Part shown: positions 38,101 to 46,926 of the stretch, one piece after another | Position numbering within the stretch: position 1 is the stretch's first letter | Layout of the letters: each line of letters starts with the position of its first letter | Position numbers and translations under genes: made by a program | The notes under the pieces: model-generated | The model's input: only the letters and a program-made list of their open reading frames with translations | Database searches by the model: none | Told to the model about the DNA's origin: nothing | DNA from: Dokdonella_A soli | Lineage (GTDB): Bacteria > Pseudomonadota > Gammaproteobacteria > Xanthomonadales > Rhodanobacteraceae | DNA: 64,000 nucleotides | Direction of reading: 5' to 3' | Assembly (NCBI RefSeq): GCF_039523175.1 | Contig: NZ_BAAAEU010000023.1 | Span: 141,528-205,527, forward strand

Positions 38101-38560
38101 CAAAACGCCTCGCTTGATCGGACGCCAATGCATTCATTGGATAGATGACCAGAGCCTTGATGCCGTGTACCTGCCCGTCCTTGCGCGCACGCACGCAATG
38201 GTCCAGCAGCGGATACAGGAAACACTCGGTCTTGCCGCTACCGGTCCCTGTCGCCACCAAGGTGTTTGCACCTTCCCGATCACTGGCCAAACGCTGCCAC
38301 GCCAGTTCCTGGTGTACAAATCCGGGATGTTCCACCTCGAAACCCGGGAAGAAATTTCGCCCCCGGCTACCTGTGCGAAACGGCAGACCGATCTGCAGAT
38401 ACGGCCCCTTGCCAACGCCGCTATTGCCTTCGACGAAGCGCTGCACGATGCCGTGGAAGTAACCGTCAGAAGCCTCGTAGGCTGCGATCAGAAACCGGCG
38501 CGTGGCGTCGCGGATTTCGTTGGCCAGAATGGAGGGAAGCACGTTAGGTGCCCAATCCAC
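32159..38560 (-). CDS. Giant YprA/DruE-type DEAD/DEAH helicase with DUF1998 and nuclease-like C-terminus
   Basis: 2133 residues, starting GTG 38560 (an in-frame stop lies 7 codons upstream). SF2 helicase core: ATGTGSGKTECF (about 105), VVDELHTFDGAQG (about 238), AGTSATLGD, then zinc-ribbon inserts (CSECRTTGW about 490; CGHCGALQDAPAPCATC), FSDSVQDAAHRAGF (about 637), SATPTLEMGVDIG and QRIGRAGRRDGNAM (about 1065). The DUF1998/MrfA-type zinc domain has TCQADPEKDGCYRCVYQYR (about 1647). Residues about 1690-1830 look like a Vsr/PD-(D/E)XK fold (CRPDFLIEP, IAVFADGWAYH), and the last 70 residues hold a second similar strand pattern (VIAEAELVW...VVVLVEHQED). In DISARM the helicase and DUF1998 parts are separate proteins (DrmA, DrmB); the single chain is like Druantia DruE. 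Confidence 0.88.
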   Translation of the reverse strand: MDWAPNVLPSILANEIRDATRRFLIAAYEASDGYFHGIVQRFVEGNSGVGKGPYLQIGLPFRTGSRGRNFFPGFEVEHPGFVHQELAWQRLASDREGANTLVATGTGSGKTECFLYPLLDHCVRARKDGQVHGIKALVIYPMNALASDQARRFAEVIDRTPAFHGLRVGMYVGGGGGRPGSGTVMTPTEVITDRDAMRKAPPDILLTNYKMLDYLLIRPKDRKLWAHNEPDVLRYVVVDELHTFDGAQGTDLSLLLRRLRARLRTPDGHLIYAGTSATLGDVDTAPLRDYARQIFAAEFPPESVVAETRDTVAQFLGEEPIEFVLQARPDINEVLDPARYATPETAVAAWFEVFFPEQPIPENVGDWAWRGRLGLLLKKHLLFQNLLRFLKGGIGTWATLQEQMAAPMPEVARPYAGRVLEALVGLVAWARDPASTARPLVTVRVQLWMRELRRLVASIESEPDEAQLHSAADLRVDAGQVFLPLVQCSECRTTGWLARLPAGTLRLDVDLETIYNAWFRSSPDVARLYPRDGVERTESDARAMQLCGHCGALQDAPAPCATCAHPTLVQVWHMLEQRQSVRGGMTLNWHEKACPACASKDRLLLIGARNATLGAQLIEQSWATPYNDDKKLIAFSDSVQDAAHRAGFFGSRTYLNNVRMAMTRVLDSVAAPVVGWNEYLARLPEHFLDSQSADAMSAETFVTEFIGPNMTWQHDWTRLQETGRAPDDGRLLERVRKRLGWQAVAEFTYLSRRGRTLDRLGVATLGPPADALDGVAERLVRVLAEQFGLRDIAANDVLQWLWGFVLRLRQRGAISHPEMDGYFQDGGLYSFISLRAREHWLPPMTTFGPHPVMLSLGKHRDFDRIVQGGRRTWFEDWLRVTLGRGQLVPPKAEQDIYLAAVAPLIDEGVLIACDGHAGQAVALNAERLVLDTRVVQLSTHGGKRTLSVTADLAERLLGMPCLDAMQARYERHGAPADAHSWIARRFHEGDIRRVISAEHTGLLKRDEREALEVRFKAKPEASKPWFENLLSATPTLEMGVDIGSLSSVLLCSVPPSQASYLQRIGRAGRRDGNAMVVTLADGASPHDLYFYEQPLEMMAGRVDPPGVFLQAAEVLRRQLFAFCIDAWVASGIPDSAFPDRTSVVLDAIDKQDLARFPYNMLAFIQQHEAGLLERFFALLGNDLHSRVEVRLREYMHGQGDQDGLRVGLLKVLEELSKERGAHKRRAEETKKRITAIKAQPQDEATRNLVAELSRERDKALELSREIGGRELLGTLTDAGLIPNYAFPEAGIELKSMLWRKRGEGEDGTGAYVTLPTERYERPASSALSEFAPESRFYANRRRVEIDQINMQLAKAEQWRLCPSCHHVESIELTGDAHPACPRCGDAMWTNVSQKRTLLRFRQAMANANDAKSRIDDSSEDREPRFFVRQLLVDFEPSDVEIAWKLASEAVPFGFEFINRASFRDINFGERGRNGESFRIADREAVRPGFKLCRHCGMVQTPPRRRRDQENVPAQKHARDCVSFGGDDPASILDCLYLYREFSSEALRILVPNIGSALNEVVLQSFMAALQFGLKQRFGGKVDHLRITPQEEPGRDGSPRRQYVLLYDSVPGGTGYLHQLLSQEAQTLGEVLTLAHAAIQSCTCQADPEKDGCYRCVYQYRQGRAMAQVSRKTALEILGGLVGALDKLERIKSISEIFINPQFDSILESRFVESLRRLGGAQGDTATRRLPTVRVLQEVVKGKSGYLLEVAGERYWIRPQVDLGAEQGVATNCRPDFLIEPVRSTAIRRPIAVFADGWAYHRHSLRDDARKRSALVASGKYWVWSVTWDDVEAALVASTATNLDLTEGHLGLGAEEPPVAQVASQIGVPATWHEENAVAGLLRWLAMPMGINADDQSLTRRQREAAVIAFRMVGRPGGAEQTRATKVLEAVSSSLPDGCSDAVMSAPAISHNADGAVVACYAWPRGFADGTFESGFGAVHLSPSRAQSEDELKRGWREWLALYNEMQVLPSMWMLEDEGVAHGDYSALVGSAAAASAGPDPWADVMAGALAEMCEGLVFLRDGGHSMPDHFGYELASPQGEVIAEAELVWDSARVVVLVEHQEDQRAAWEAAGWRVVLADDEAWISRVAEMIKE

Positions 38561-38818
38561 TGGCGCAACTGTGCGGATTCATGCCAAAGGCACGTGCACG
38601 AGCCCGCCCGTTGGGCCACGCGATGATCCGGCAGACATACCCCATGGTGATGAACGATCGCATGTCCTTTCCCCGCTCCGCAAATATGCGTGATCAAAGC
38701 CGCCATTCCGCTGCCTGCATCCAAATTCCGGCGGCGCGACGAAAGGCGGCGGAAGCCCGACGGGGCCATCCGCATGACCATCGTCGCCAGATGACAAATT
38801 CCCTATCCAGCTTGGTTC

Positions 38819-40714
38819 CTACTCTGGAGGACCGGGATAGAGTCTGGCGGCAGCGTCAGCCAGACGGTCGCCTTGAGCCGCAATCTCCTTAATATCCCAA
38901 GCGGGACGATCTAGCAGCTGGACGTTAAGGCTTAGATTGGTGTTGCGGATCAGCAAATCGCGCTTGACCTGAAACTCCCGGTGCTGCGCCTCCCGATTGA
39001 CGCTGAGATTGAGCAGCGTAAGGTTCCCAAGCGTCGGAATCGACAGCTCTCGCTCGCGGATTTGTTCTTGGGCGGCCGTCGTGGGCAATCCATTGCGCTC
39101 GGCCAGCAAGGCATGAGAAGCCTCCGCACTTGTGACTGCTGTGCCATCAGCCAGCGGCCAGTGCGTATACCAGGACCTTGGCATGATGTGATCAATGTCC
39201 AGGTTGGCCAGATTCGGAATTTCGGGTTCTTCGGAACGGTTGTGAGCACGCAGCTCGCCTTCGAGCTCTGTCAGAAGTTGCCGCATCTTGGGCGCATCAA
39301 GCCGCCCGTAATACAGCGGCGCTGTCTTGCAGGCGTTCTTGAACTCCGCATTGGTTGGCCAGCGCGAAATATCACTCGACGATGACGCCATGTGAGCGCG
39401 CAACGCTTCTGAGGTCGTGCCGTTCTTGGCCAAGTGCCGAATCATCGCCATGAAGGCGTTGTTATAGTTCTTCGGCGTCAACCCACACACGGCCCGGCGC
39501 ACGATGTAGGACACCAGTTCATTAAACATGTGCGCCTTGTCCTGATCAGAGAGCGGCGAGGCCGAAATCAGCAGGGCCAGCGAGTGTATGGTGGTGGTTT
39601 CGTAGGCCGCAATTCGGCGCCCGAATCGCGCCACAGGCAGCGAACCTTGCCCAGTGGTCAGCGCCGTGTAGTGCACCGCATATCGATCCAACGTGAGCAG
39701 CTGCGCCTCGGCGGTGCGTGGTTGTCCACCGTTGAGGGCGTAGGCCTTGTAGTCCGCGTACAGCCGCGGCAGGTCCACTTCCGTGTGGGTCTCGGCCTGA
39801 AGCGCGGTATAGATCAGCCATTCCAACTTGGGCTTGAGAAGCCGCCCTCGGCGCTCCCGGGTCGACCACACATTGCTCTCGAACTGCGTCCAGCGACCGT
39901 CGTACAGAGCCTGGGCGTCCGCACCGTCGCGGTCGGCGCGCATGAAGATGAAGTTCCGAATCAGATCGGTGGCGTGCAGCGTGGCCCCCCGGCCATTCAT
40001 CGTCTCGAAAATCACCTGCGCATCGTCGTCGGCCTCGAGGCTGATCAACACCAATTTGAGGTCTTGCAGAACCGCCATGGCAAGCGCTTCGGCGGCGGCG
40101 TCCTTACTTGCTTCAGACTTCTCGATGTAGGCGATGAACTCGCCAGCGAAAAACCAGATGGCAGCCAAAGAAGGCGGATGCACCATGCCGATGCGGCGCA
40201 GATCGCCAGTCCGGGTGAAGTTCGAAGAGAAACCGTCCTTGAGGTCACGCAGCGCCCGCGCGGCCATCGTTGACTCGTAGTGCGTCCGGTCTCTGAACGT
40301 CGGCCAGACCTTGTACCGCTCGATCTCGGGCTGGTTCATGGTGTCCGGATTTCCATTCTCCAGGCACTGATCGAGAGTGACATCCAGTCCCTGCACGCCA
40401 ATCTCTCGAAACGCTATGAGCAGCGCGGTGAGGACGTACTGCAGCGTCGTCAGCCGCTGTTGTCCATCAATGATGTGGAAGGCGTCGACCCCACGGAGGC
40501 CGATGCGGGACTGCGGTTCCACGACCACCGCGCCAAGGAAGTGTGGGGTGACGGTACCGCCGTCCAATCTTGCCTGTGCCTTGATTTTGATGTCTTGCCA
40601 CAGCGGCTCCCACTGTTCGATCTGGTTCCAGACATAGGCGCGTTGGTAGAACGGTACGCAGTATTGCCGCCGATCCTGAAAGATCTGCCGGACAGTCCAT
40701 GTATCGGAACGCAT
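38819..40714 (-). CDS. DUF262/DUF1524 (GmrSD-like) protein
   Basis: 631 residues. The N-terminal DUF262 domain has VPFYQRAYVWNQIEQW and IIDGQQRLTTLQYVL, a ParB/sulfiredoxin-like NTPase signature. The C-terminal DUF1524 HNH nuclease domain has NLDIDHIMPRSW (about 508) and LGNLTLLNLSVN. The best known relatives are GmrSD-type IV restriction enzymes that cut modified phage DNA, and BrxU. It lies within the defence operon, 102 bp after the PLD gene and about 260 bp before the giant helicase gene. Confidence 0.88.
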   Translation of the reverse strand: MRSDTWTVRQIFQDRRQYCVPFYQRAYVWNQIEQWEPLWQDIKIKAQARLDGGTVTPHFLGAVVVEPQSRIGLRGVDAFHIIDGQQRLTTLQYVLTALLIAFREIGVQGLDVTLDQCLENGNPDTMNQPEIERYKVWPTFRDRTHYESTMAARALRDLKDGFSSNFTRTGDLRRIGMVHPPSLAAIWFFAGEFIAYIEKSEASKDAAAEALAMAVLQDLKLVLISLEADDDAQVIFETMNGRGATLHATDLIRNFIFMRADRDGADAQALYDGRWTQFESNVWSTRERRGRLLKPKLEWLIYTALQAETHTEVDLPRLYADYKAYALNGGQPRTAEAQLLTLDRYAVHYTALTTGQGSLPVARFGRRIAAYETTTIHSLALLISASPLSDQDKAHMFNELVSYIVRRAVCGLTPKNYNNAFMAMIRHLAKNGTTSEALRAHMASSSSDISRWPTNAEFKNACKTAPLYYGRLDAPKMRQLLTELEGELRAHNRSEEPEIPNLANLDIDHIMPRSWYTHWPLADGTAVTSAEASHALLAERNGLPTTAAQEQIRERELSIPTLGNLTLLNLSVNREAQHREFQVKRDLLIRNTNLSLNVQLLDRPAWDIKEIAAQGDRLADAAARLYPGPPE

Positions 40715-40816
40715 TAAAATCCCCTTGATTGAACGTGGCTGGTTCGCAGCATCGGGGCCCTTGGCCCAGTGGATGATTGACCTTGATGGCGACCGACTGC
40801 ACGAGTGGCATGTCGG

Positions 40817-41845
40817 TCACCTGGCGTTCCGCTCCGCGCGATTCGCATTCTTCAATGCATCGATGAACGCATGCGTGACTGCATCCGCCGGTCCGAGCCG
40901 CCAAAGGGAGTCATCGAACGAGAGCAATTCAGGGAATCCGCAGGACCCCAGCGTGCTGCGGATCAACGCCTTGGTGGACGGATCCAAAGTAAACGGAGGC
41001 GCGGGACACTTCAGGAACTTTGGGCTCGCCTGCCCTGCGAGCTTTGGGTAGTCGTCGGTGTCGAAGCCATTCGAAACAACGTGATGGACGTAAAACCAGC
41101 TGACATCGCCTCCCTTTCGAGGCGACCCATCATCATTGCAACGCCAGCACAAGATCCAATCGTGTGGCCGTACGTCGTCTTCCTCAAGAAACTGCAACGT
41201 GTACGAAAAATAGTCGTCGGGGCCGACTTCCCGGATCGCTGGTACGGCGCTGCGAATATGCGCCTGGCTGTATTCGTCCACGTGCGAACCGCACCAGACA
41301 ATATGGATCCGATCGAGCTTGCTCTCGTACTGTTGGACTGATGGGATCTTGCTCCCAGCACTCACGAATCCGAACCATTGAGCCTTGTCGCACTGCTCCT
41401 TCAGTTCCCGAAGGCGGGCAAGCTTCTTCTGCCGCGTCGGATACAACGTCCGCGCCGCCGCTTTGTAGCGTTCGATCTGCATCGCAAGTTGCGTTCGGAT
41501 TTCCTGGTCCGTCAGCAAGGTCGCCATTTCGAACAGGCCACCGTCGCCCATGCCGTTGTTGGACAGGTTGCAACTGCCGACCAAGGCGGCACGCGCGCCG
41601 AGATAAATCTTGGAATGTAGGTTGTCGAGGAAGTAGACATTCTCGTGCCCGAGCTTGTCTTTGCGCATCATTTCTTCGATCGCATAGGGGTTGGAGCCAA
41701 GTGTGGGCGAAACCACGATTTCCTTCAGGCGCTCTGCGGATACGTACTGCTCCCAGCCAGAACCCACGTAAGCGACCGCGATACGGGAAGGCTGCAGCTC
41801 GTGCAGCGCATTCCGGATTTCCTTTGCCCGCGTCAGAACTTTCAT
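40817..41845 (-). CDS. Phospholipase-D-family protein (DrmC-like)
   Basis: 342 residues. One PLD motif is clear: LHSKIYLGARAALVGSCNLS (HxK at about residues 77-79). The second half (WFYVHHVV, ILCWRCNDDGS) has no second HKD motif that I can see. PLD-fold proteins with one motif act as dimers, commonly as nucleases. DISARM systems carry a PLD protein, DrmC, and this gene sits in the same operon context beside a methylase and SNF2 helicase. In DISARM DrmC is partly dispensable for protection, so its role here is open. Confidence 0.75.
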   Translation of the reverse strand: MKVLTRAKEIRNALHELQPSRIAVAYVGSGWEQYVSAERLKEIVVSPTLGSNPYAIEEMMRKDKLGHENVYFLDNLHSKIYLGARAALVGSCNLSNNGMGDGGLFEMATLLTDQEIRTQLAMQIERYKAAARTLYPTRQKKLARLRELKEQCDKAQWFGFVSAGSKIPSVQQYESKLDRIHIVWCGSHVDEYSQAHIRSAVPAIREVGPDDYFSYTLQFLEEDDVRPHDWILCWRCNDDGSPRKGGDVSWFYVHHVVSNGFDTDDYPKLAGQASPKFLKCPAPPFTLDPSTKALIRSTLGSCGFPELLSFDDSLWRLGPADAVTHAFIDALKNANRAERNAR

Positions 41846-41916
41846 TGTTCACGTCCTAGAAGGGTCGAAGGTCTTGCGGGGGAACTCCCGTCCTGCCCGG
41901 GCCATCACGGTGCTTG

Positions 41917-44900
41917 CTACTGAAAGAAACCCCACGCAGTACGGTAGTTGTCCTCCCGGTTGGCGAGGGCGAAGGGGGCTTCGTAGCGGCGGGTTTTCTG
42001 GTGGGGGCCGTTGGGGAGGGTGTCGTCGGTGACGGTTTGTTCGATGACGGTGCCGGCGTGGGCGTCCTTGATGTCGTCCCAGCCGTGGTTGCCGCGTTGC
42101 ACTTTGCCATCGGGATACGTGATGACGGTGGCGGGTTCCTTGCGCGCGCCCTTTCGCGGCAGGCCGACGCCAGGGAGCCCATTGCCGTTATTGGTGAAGA
42201 CGATGCGGCCGTGGATGTCGTACCAGGTATCGCGCTCGTAGCCTTGCATCACCGGGAACTGCACGCGATAGATCAGCAGCAGTTCGTCGAGCGTGAGGCC
42301 GAGCGCTTGGGCGACCAGCACATCGATTTCGACCAAGGCCATGCGGCGGGCATAGTCGGTGCGCAGCGCGCAGTCGCGATGCCAATCGCTGGTGAGGTGG
42401 GCGAAGAAATCCTGCGGCAGGCGTGGGTTGTCGGGTTGGCTCCAGCGCTGATCGGTAAAGGCGAGATCGTAGACCTGTTCCCAAAGGTCAGCGTAATGGG
42501 TGGTGAGGCAGTTGAGGCTCGCAGTTCGCGATGCAACTTCCGCAGTCAAACCGATAAGCGGGAACTGTGAAAGCCCTTCACCATAGAGATCACCGCGTCC
42601 TGTCGTCTTGATAAAAAAATCGGACGAGAGCGCGCTGAGTAGCGCGACGGAACTGAGCAACACATTTGCGTCGTGAAAATTTGTTGCAACACAGGTATTC
42701 ACGATGGCCGAACCCGGCGGCAACAACGCCGGTATCAAGGTGTGCTCGCTTGATTGCGCAAGGCGACGCCGATGCACAAGCCGGTGGTAATCCGTCACCG
42801 GTTTCGGCGCATCTTCACCCGGCTCAACCCAGCTCACGCGCGGCACGCGGCGCAGGTATTCAGCGCGATCGGACATGGGGTGGTAGTTGCTGCGCGGCAG
42901 GTAGGCGTCGGGCAGGGTTTCCAGATCGAGCGTGTCGTAGGCTTTGTTGGATCCACAACTCCGATATGGGTTTTTGTTATATGGGTTGGCGAGGAAGAAG
43001 TGTGGGCCGGACAGCACCCAATCGGACGGATCGGCAGGGAACGTGTTGTCGCCTGGCGCGCGACGGACAATGGTGCCGGTCTTCTGATCGATGGTCTCGT
43101 TCCACATCTGCGTGGAATATAGATCTGTGCCTAGATCACTGAGGCGGCGCGGGTAGTCGGCTAGTTTACGCAGAACGCTGTTCAAGGTGCTGGCATGCAG
43201 GGCGGGTAGGCGCGCGCGACGCGGCGGCGTGCCGGGTGCGTCGTAGAGCCGAGCGAAGATGGCCAGCGCGGCATCGTCCACGCGGACGATTCGGTCGCGG
43301 TGACCAGCAGTATTCCATTTGCCCTCGGCGTTCTTGTAGCCGCCCACGGGACCACTGCCATCGTGTAGGTAGCAGACGTCCACGGTAGCCGGCGTAAACA
43401 GGTTGGCGACCTGATCGAATCGTGGCGAAGATTGCACAGCAGCGTAGATATTGACGCTGTACCTCGTGTGGTTATCGACCTCAGCGAACAAAAGGATCTC
43501 GTTTGTGAACTGAAAGTGCGAGCGCAACCGCACATACAGCGCCTCACGCAGACTCCCTGCATTCGGATCGTCATACGGCCCCTCCGGATGCAGCAGGCCG
43601 GTCACCCCACTCTGCCCCGCCAGCCGCCACGCCAATGGCATAAAGCACTTGTACAAGTTGGCCTTGCTTCCCTGCAGCAGCGGATAGTTCTGCACCGCAT
43701 TGAGCACATTCTGCGTACCTTCGGCCTCTTCCAGTTCGGCCGTCCAATCGGCTTTCAGGTTCGGAAAACGCTCGAAGGCGTCGGCGCGAAGTTTCATCAG
43801 TTCGCTGGCGCTGAACTTGCGGATGGCGAACAGCGGGTTGGCTTCGCCGAGCACGCCGGATTCGTTCCACTCCACTTTCAGCCATGGTGGATTACCGAGG
43901 ATCAGGTCGAAGCCGCCGCGTTGGCGGAAGACATCAGCAAAGGTCAGCTCCCAGTGCATAAAGCGACGTTGCTTGGCGATGGCCTCGACGTTGCTGATGC
44001 GCGGGAATACTTCACGCAGCTTGGTGATGCGCAGGCGGCCAAAGCGATCATGCAGAGTGGCTTGCGCGGGTTGCGCGGTGAGTTCGAGTTGCGATTCGAA
44101 GCCGACCAGATCGCCTTGCGGTTTGGGTGCCAGCAGTTGTGGTGCGGCGGTGGCGTGTAGATCCAATGTGGACTGCGGTGCGAGATCGACGATATTGCCT
44201 TCAAGGATCGCACCGATTTCCATCCACCATAGCTCGCGCTCGGGTAGCGACGCACTTTGCTGGATCGGCCAGAACCACAGCGCGCACCAGTAATCCATCA
44301 CCAGTTTCAGGCGGCGGTAGGGAGTGGCTTCATCGCCATCCTGATTGAACAGACCGCGCTTGCGTGTTTCTTCCTTGTCGGCGCGGCTGGTAACCGCCGC
44401 ATCAACATCCGGCTGCGGCCAAACGCTGAGCGGATCTTCGGTGGCGGCGCGGTCGCGGGCGAGGATGCGCGCGTGTTCGGCCCAGAGTTCATCGACCTTG
44501 GCGCTGAGTTGTTGCAGACGACCAATCTCGTGGGATTCGAGCGGTTTGCAGAAGGTCTTGCGCCATTGCTTGAAGCGCTCAAAATCTTCCGGGTAGAGGC
44601 TCTTGGCGACCTTGTCGGTGTAGCTGGACATGCCGGGATCGGGCAGCAGAAAGTGATAGACCTCGCTGGGCTTGCGATCCGGCTGTTGCGGATCGAGGCG
44701 ACGTGGCGCCTCCTCATGCCATTGCGGTTTTACGCCCTTCTTCAAGCGGCTGGCGTCGTAAACCTCGTTGCGCGCACCGATGAGGCTGTTGCCATCGAAT
44801 AGCTGATAGCCGAACCACGGCACGCGCGCGGCGCGCGGTTGACCTTGCTCATCCACATCATCGCCAAAGATGGCATTGAGCCAGAGCGAGACTTCGGCCA

Positions 44901-46905
44901 GCTCGACGGCGATGGGGTTGAGATCGACGCCGTAAACGTTGCGATCGGCGAGGTACATGCGGGTTTTCTGCAGCTCGCGCGGATACAGATCGTGGGCGAT
45001 GCGCTTGCCGGTCTCGGCCTGTTTCAGCTCCAGGTATTTTTCGGCGAGCTGATTAACCGCTTCGTTCAAGAACGCGGCGCTGCCCATGGCCGGCTCGACC
45101 ACGGTGAGTTGCAGAATGTCGTCGGCATTCTTGCCAACCAGCAGTTCTTTCAGCGCGTACTTGACCAGACACTGGGTGAGCACTTGCGGGGTGTAGTAGC
45201 TGGCGCTCTTTTGACGGTCACGCCCGGCAAGGCGGTAGATAAAACTACCCTTGGGATAGCAGCGCAGTTTCTGGTGGCCGTTTTCATCCTTGTCGGCGAC
45301 GCGCTCGTTGTCCTTGTAGTCGGCAAGGCGACTTCCAGGGACGAACCAGGCGCTGTCCATCATGTCGGTGCTGCTGCCGCTGCTGGCCTCGTCGTCGGCG
45401 CCCTCGTCGCCGTCATCGTCCTCATTGATTGCCTTGGCCTTCTTCGGCGCGGGCTGCACCTCGAACAGATCCTCCTTGGCGAAGAAGCCGCGGTAGGACA
45501 GCAGCGCCTCGTAGACCGCACCAAGCTGGTTGATCGACAGCAGCTGGTAGCTGACACGACCGCGGCGCTGGCGACCCTTGCCGCGGGTGAGCGACATCTG
45601 GCGGATGACGGTTTGCCAGACGTGGTTGGGGAACGCCAAACGATTCAATAGCGGTGTGGCGGCCGGATCGAACAGGCGGCTGTCGAGCGGAGCCAGCGCA
45701 AAGGCATCGCGCACGTTGGCAGCGTGACCGCGCAGGGATTGCTTGATCGCATCGCCACTGCCTTCGTGGATCAGGCGGAACAGGCGTTTCAGGCTGGCGT
45801 CGAAGTAAAAACCATCACGCGCCTGCGGGGTGTTGAGCGGAACTTGTTCCAGCTCGCGCAGCGATTCGAGGCTGTAGCCCTTGAGGTAGGTTTCGCTCTT
45901 CTGAATCGGCACGTAGCCGAGCTCCGGCCGCGCCTCGATATAGAACACGAATAGCAGCCGGTACATCAGGCGCAGGCATTCCAGGCTGAGCTGTTCGGCG
46001 TCGAGCTCTTTGCGGCCCTTGAACACCGAGAGTTTCTGGTCCTCGGCCAGCTCGCGCAGTTGTTGCGCGGCTTCGTTGCCGATCAACTCGATCGCTTCGC
46101 GGATTGCGTACTTCAGATCCTCGCTGACGCCGAAGGCGTGCTTGTGCGCGTTTTCGTCGAGGCCATCGAGCAGTACTGCGCCGTCGTCGGGAGCAAGGCT
46201 TTCACGGTGCAGCAGCACGGCGGCGGCTTCGAGCGTGGGCGTGTCCTTGCGGTCGAGAATCTCGGCCCAGTTGAAGCGCAGCGCGCGGTTGTTCGGCCAC
46301 TTGTAGCGGTCGACCAGCAGCCAATCGTCCAGCCCCACCAACAGGACGAAACGCGGTGGATGATCGGCGCCGAAGACGGCCTCGGACAGCCAATCGGCCC
46401 AGGTAGCGTTGCGCGCCTGTTTGGGCGGATCGCCAGGATAGACGGACAGATCAATCGGCTGATCGAGAATGTCGTCATCCTGATGGCCGGGCATCGCCGC
46501 CGGAACGACCAGCAACTGGGGCGCATGGTCGGCGGGGCCGAGACGCTGCCAGATACGAATCGGCGCGTTGTCGACCAGCGTGAACACACTGGGCTGGAGC
46601 GTGTAACCGAAGGCTTGCAACAGCGGTTTTTGCAGTTCGGCAAAGTCCTTGGCGAACGTCGCGGCATCGCGCGATTGGCGCAATTTCTCGCGTTCGCGGA
46701 ACCAGCGACCACCGATGCCGACGAGTACGCGCTGCGGACTGCGCCAAGATTCGCCGGCTTGTTTGGCCGCCTCTTCGCTCGCCTGCCAAGCATTGAGGCG
46801 ATCACGGATATCGCCCTTGAAGACCTCGGACAGGTAGTGGTGGCCATAGAACTCGTTTTCGTTGGCGATGCCGACGAAAACCTGGGCGGTGTGGTCTGTT
46901 GCCAT
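41917..46905 (-). CDS. Very large N6-adenine DNA methyltransferase (DrmMI/PglX/Eco57I-like)
   Basis: 1662 residues. The methylase core is in the middle: motif I VVEPAMGSAAFLNEAV (about 605) with Ala instead of the usual second Gly, NVYGVDLNPIAVELAEVSLW, and motif IV LILGNPPWLKVEW (about 1005). An Asp/Glu-rich linker (EDDDGDEGADDE, about 490) precedes the core. The C-terminal third probably recognises the target sequence. Expected role: m6A marking of host DNA so the helicases spare it. It lies 21 bp after the SNF2 helicase gene. It is longer than typical PglX (about 1200). Confidence 0.9.
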   Translation of the reverse strand: MATDHTAQVFVGIANENEFYGHHYLSEVFKGDIRDRLNAWQASEEAAKQAGESWRSPQRVLVGIGGRWFREREKLRQSRDAATFAKDFAELQKPLLQAFGYTLQPSVFTLVDNAPIRIWQRLGPADHAPQLLVVPAAMPGHQDDDILDQPIDLSVYPGDPPKQARNATWADWLSEAVFGADHPPRFVLLVGLDDWLLVDRYKWPNNRALRFNWAEILDRKDTPTLEAAAVLLHRESLAPDDGAVLLDGLDENAHKHAFGVSEDLKYAIREAIELIGNEAAQQLRELAEDQKLSVFKGRKELDAEQLSLECLRLMYRLLFVFYIEARPELGYVPIQKSETYLKGYSLESLRELEQVPLNTPQARDGFYFDASLKRLFRLIHEGSGDAIKQSLRGHAANVRDAFALAPLDSRLFDPAATPLLNRLAFPNHVWQTVIRQMSLTRGKGRQRRGRVSYQLLSINQLGAVYEALLSYRGFFAKEDLFEVQPAPKKAKAINEDDDGDEGADDEASSGSSTDMMDSAWFVPGSRLADYKDNERVADKDENGHQKLRCYPKGSFIYRLAGRDRQKSASYYTPQVLTQCLVKYALKELLVGKNADDILQLTVVEPAMGSAAFLNEAVNQLAEKYLELKQAETGKRIAHDLYPRELQKTRMYLADRNVYGVDLNPIAVELAEVSLWLNAIFGDDVDEQGQPRAARVPWFGYQLFDGNSLIGARNEVYDASRLKKGVKPQWHEEAPRRLDPQQPDRKPSEVYHFLLPDPGMSSYTDKVAKSLYPEDFERFKQWRKTFCKPLESHEIGRLQQLSAKVDELWAEHARILARDRAATEDPLSVWPQPDVDAAVTSRADKEETRKRGLFNQDGDEATPYRRLKLVMDYWCALWFWPIQQSASLPERELWWMEIGAILEGNIVDLAPQSTLDLHATAAPQLLAPKPQGDLVGFESQLELTAQPAQATLHDRFGRLRITKLREVFPRISNVEAIAKQRRFMHWELTFADVFRQRGGFDLILGNPPWLKVEWNESGVLGEANPLFAIRKFSASELMKLRADAFERFPNLKADWTAELEEAEGTQNVLNAVQNYPLLQGSKANLYKCFMPLAWRLAGQSGVTGLLHPEGPYDDPNAGSLREALYVRLRSHFQFTNEILLFAEVDNHTRYSVNIYAAVQSSPRFDQVANLFTPATVDVCYLHDGSGPVGGYKNAEGKWNTAGHRDRIVRVDDAALAIFARLYDAPGTPPRRARLPALHASTLNSVLRKLADYPRRLSDLGTDLYSTQMWNETIDQKTGTIVRRAPGDNTFPADPSDWVLSGPHFFLANPYNKNPYRSCGSNKAYDTLDLETLPDAYLPRSNYHPMSDRAEYLRRVPRVSWVEPGEDAPKPVTDYHRLVHRRRLAQSSEHTLIPALLPPGSAIVNTCVATNFHDANVLLSSVALLSALSSDFFIKTTGRGDLYGEGLSQFPLIGLTAEVASRTASLNCLTTHYADLWEQVYDLAFTDQRWSQPDNPRLPQDFFAHLTSDWHRDCALRTDYARRMALVEIDVLVAQALGLTLDELLLIYRVQFPVMQGYERDTWYDIHGRIVFTNNGNGLPGVGLPRKGARKEPATVITYPDGKVQRGNHGWDDIKDAHAGTVIEQTVTDDTLPNGPHQKTRRYEAPFALANREDNYRTAWGFFQ

Positions 46906-46926
46906 CGGGATGCGTCCTTGCCGAGC

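Noticed and set aside
38488..38781. A small gene in the gap between the DUF262 gene and the giant helicase
   Set aside because: The frame overlaps the helicase start in another register, has no ribosome-binding site and no recognisable product.
41917..46905. BREX PglX
   Set aside because: The methylase resembles PglX, but none of the other BREX genes (PglZ, BrxC, BrxL, BrxB) is present.
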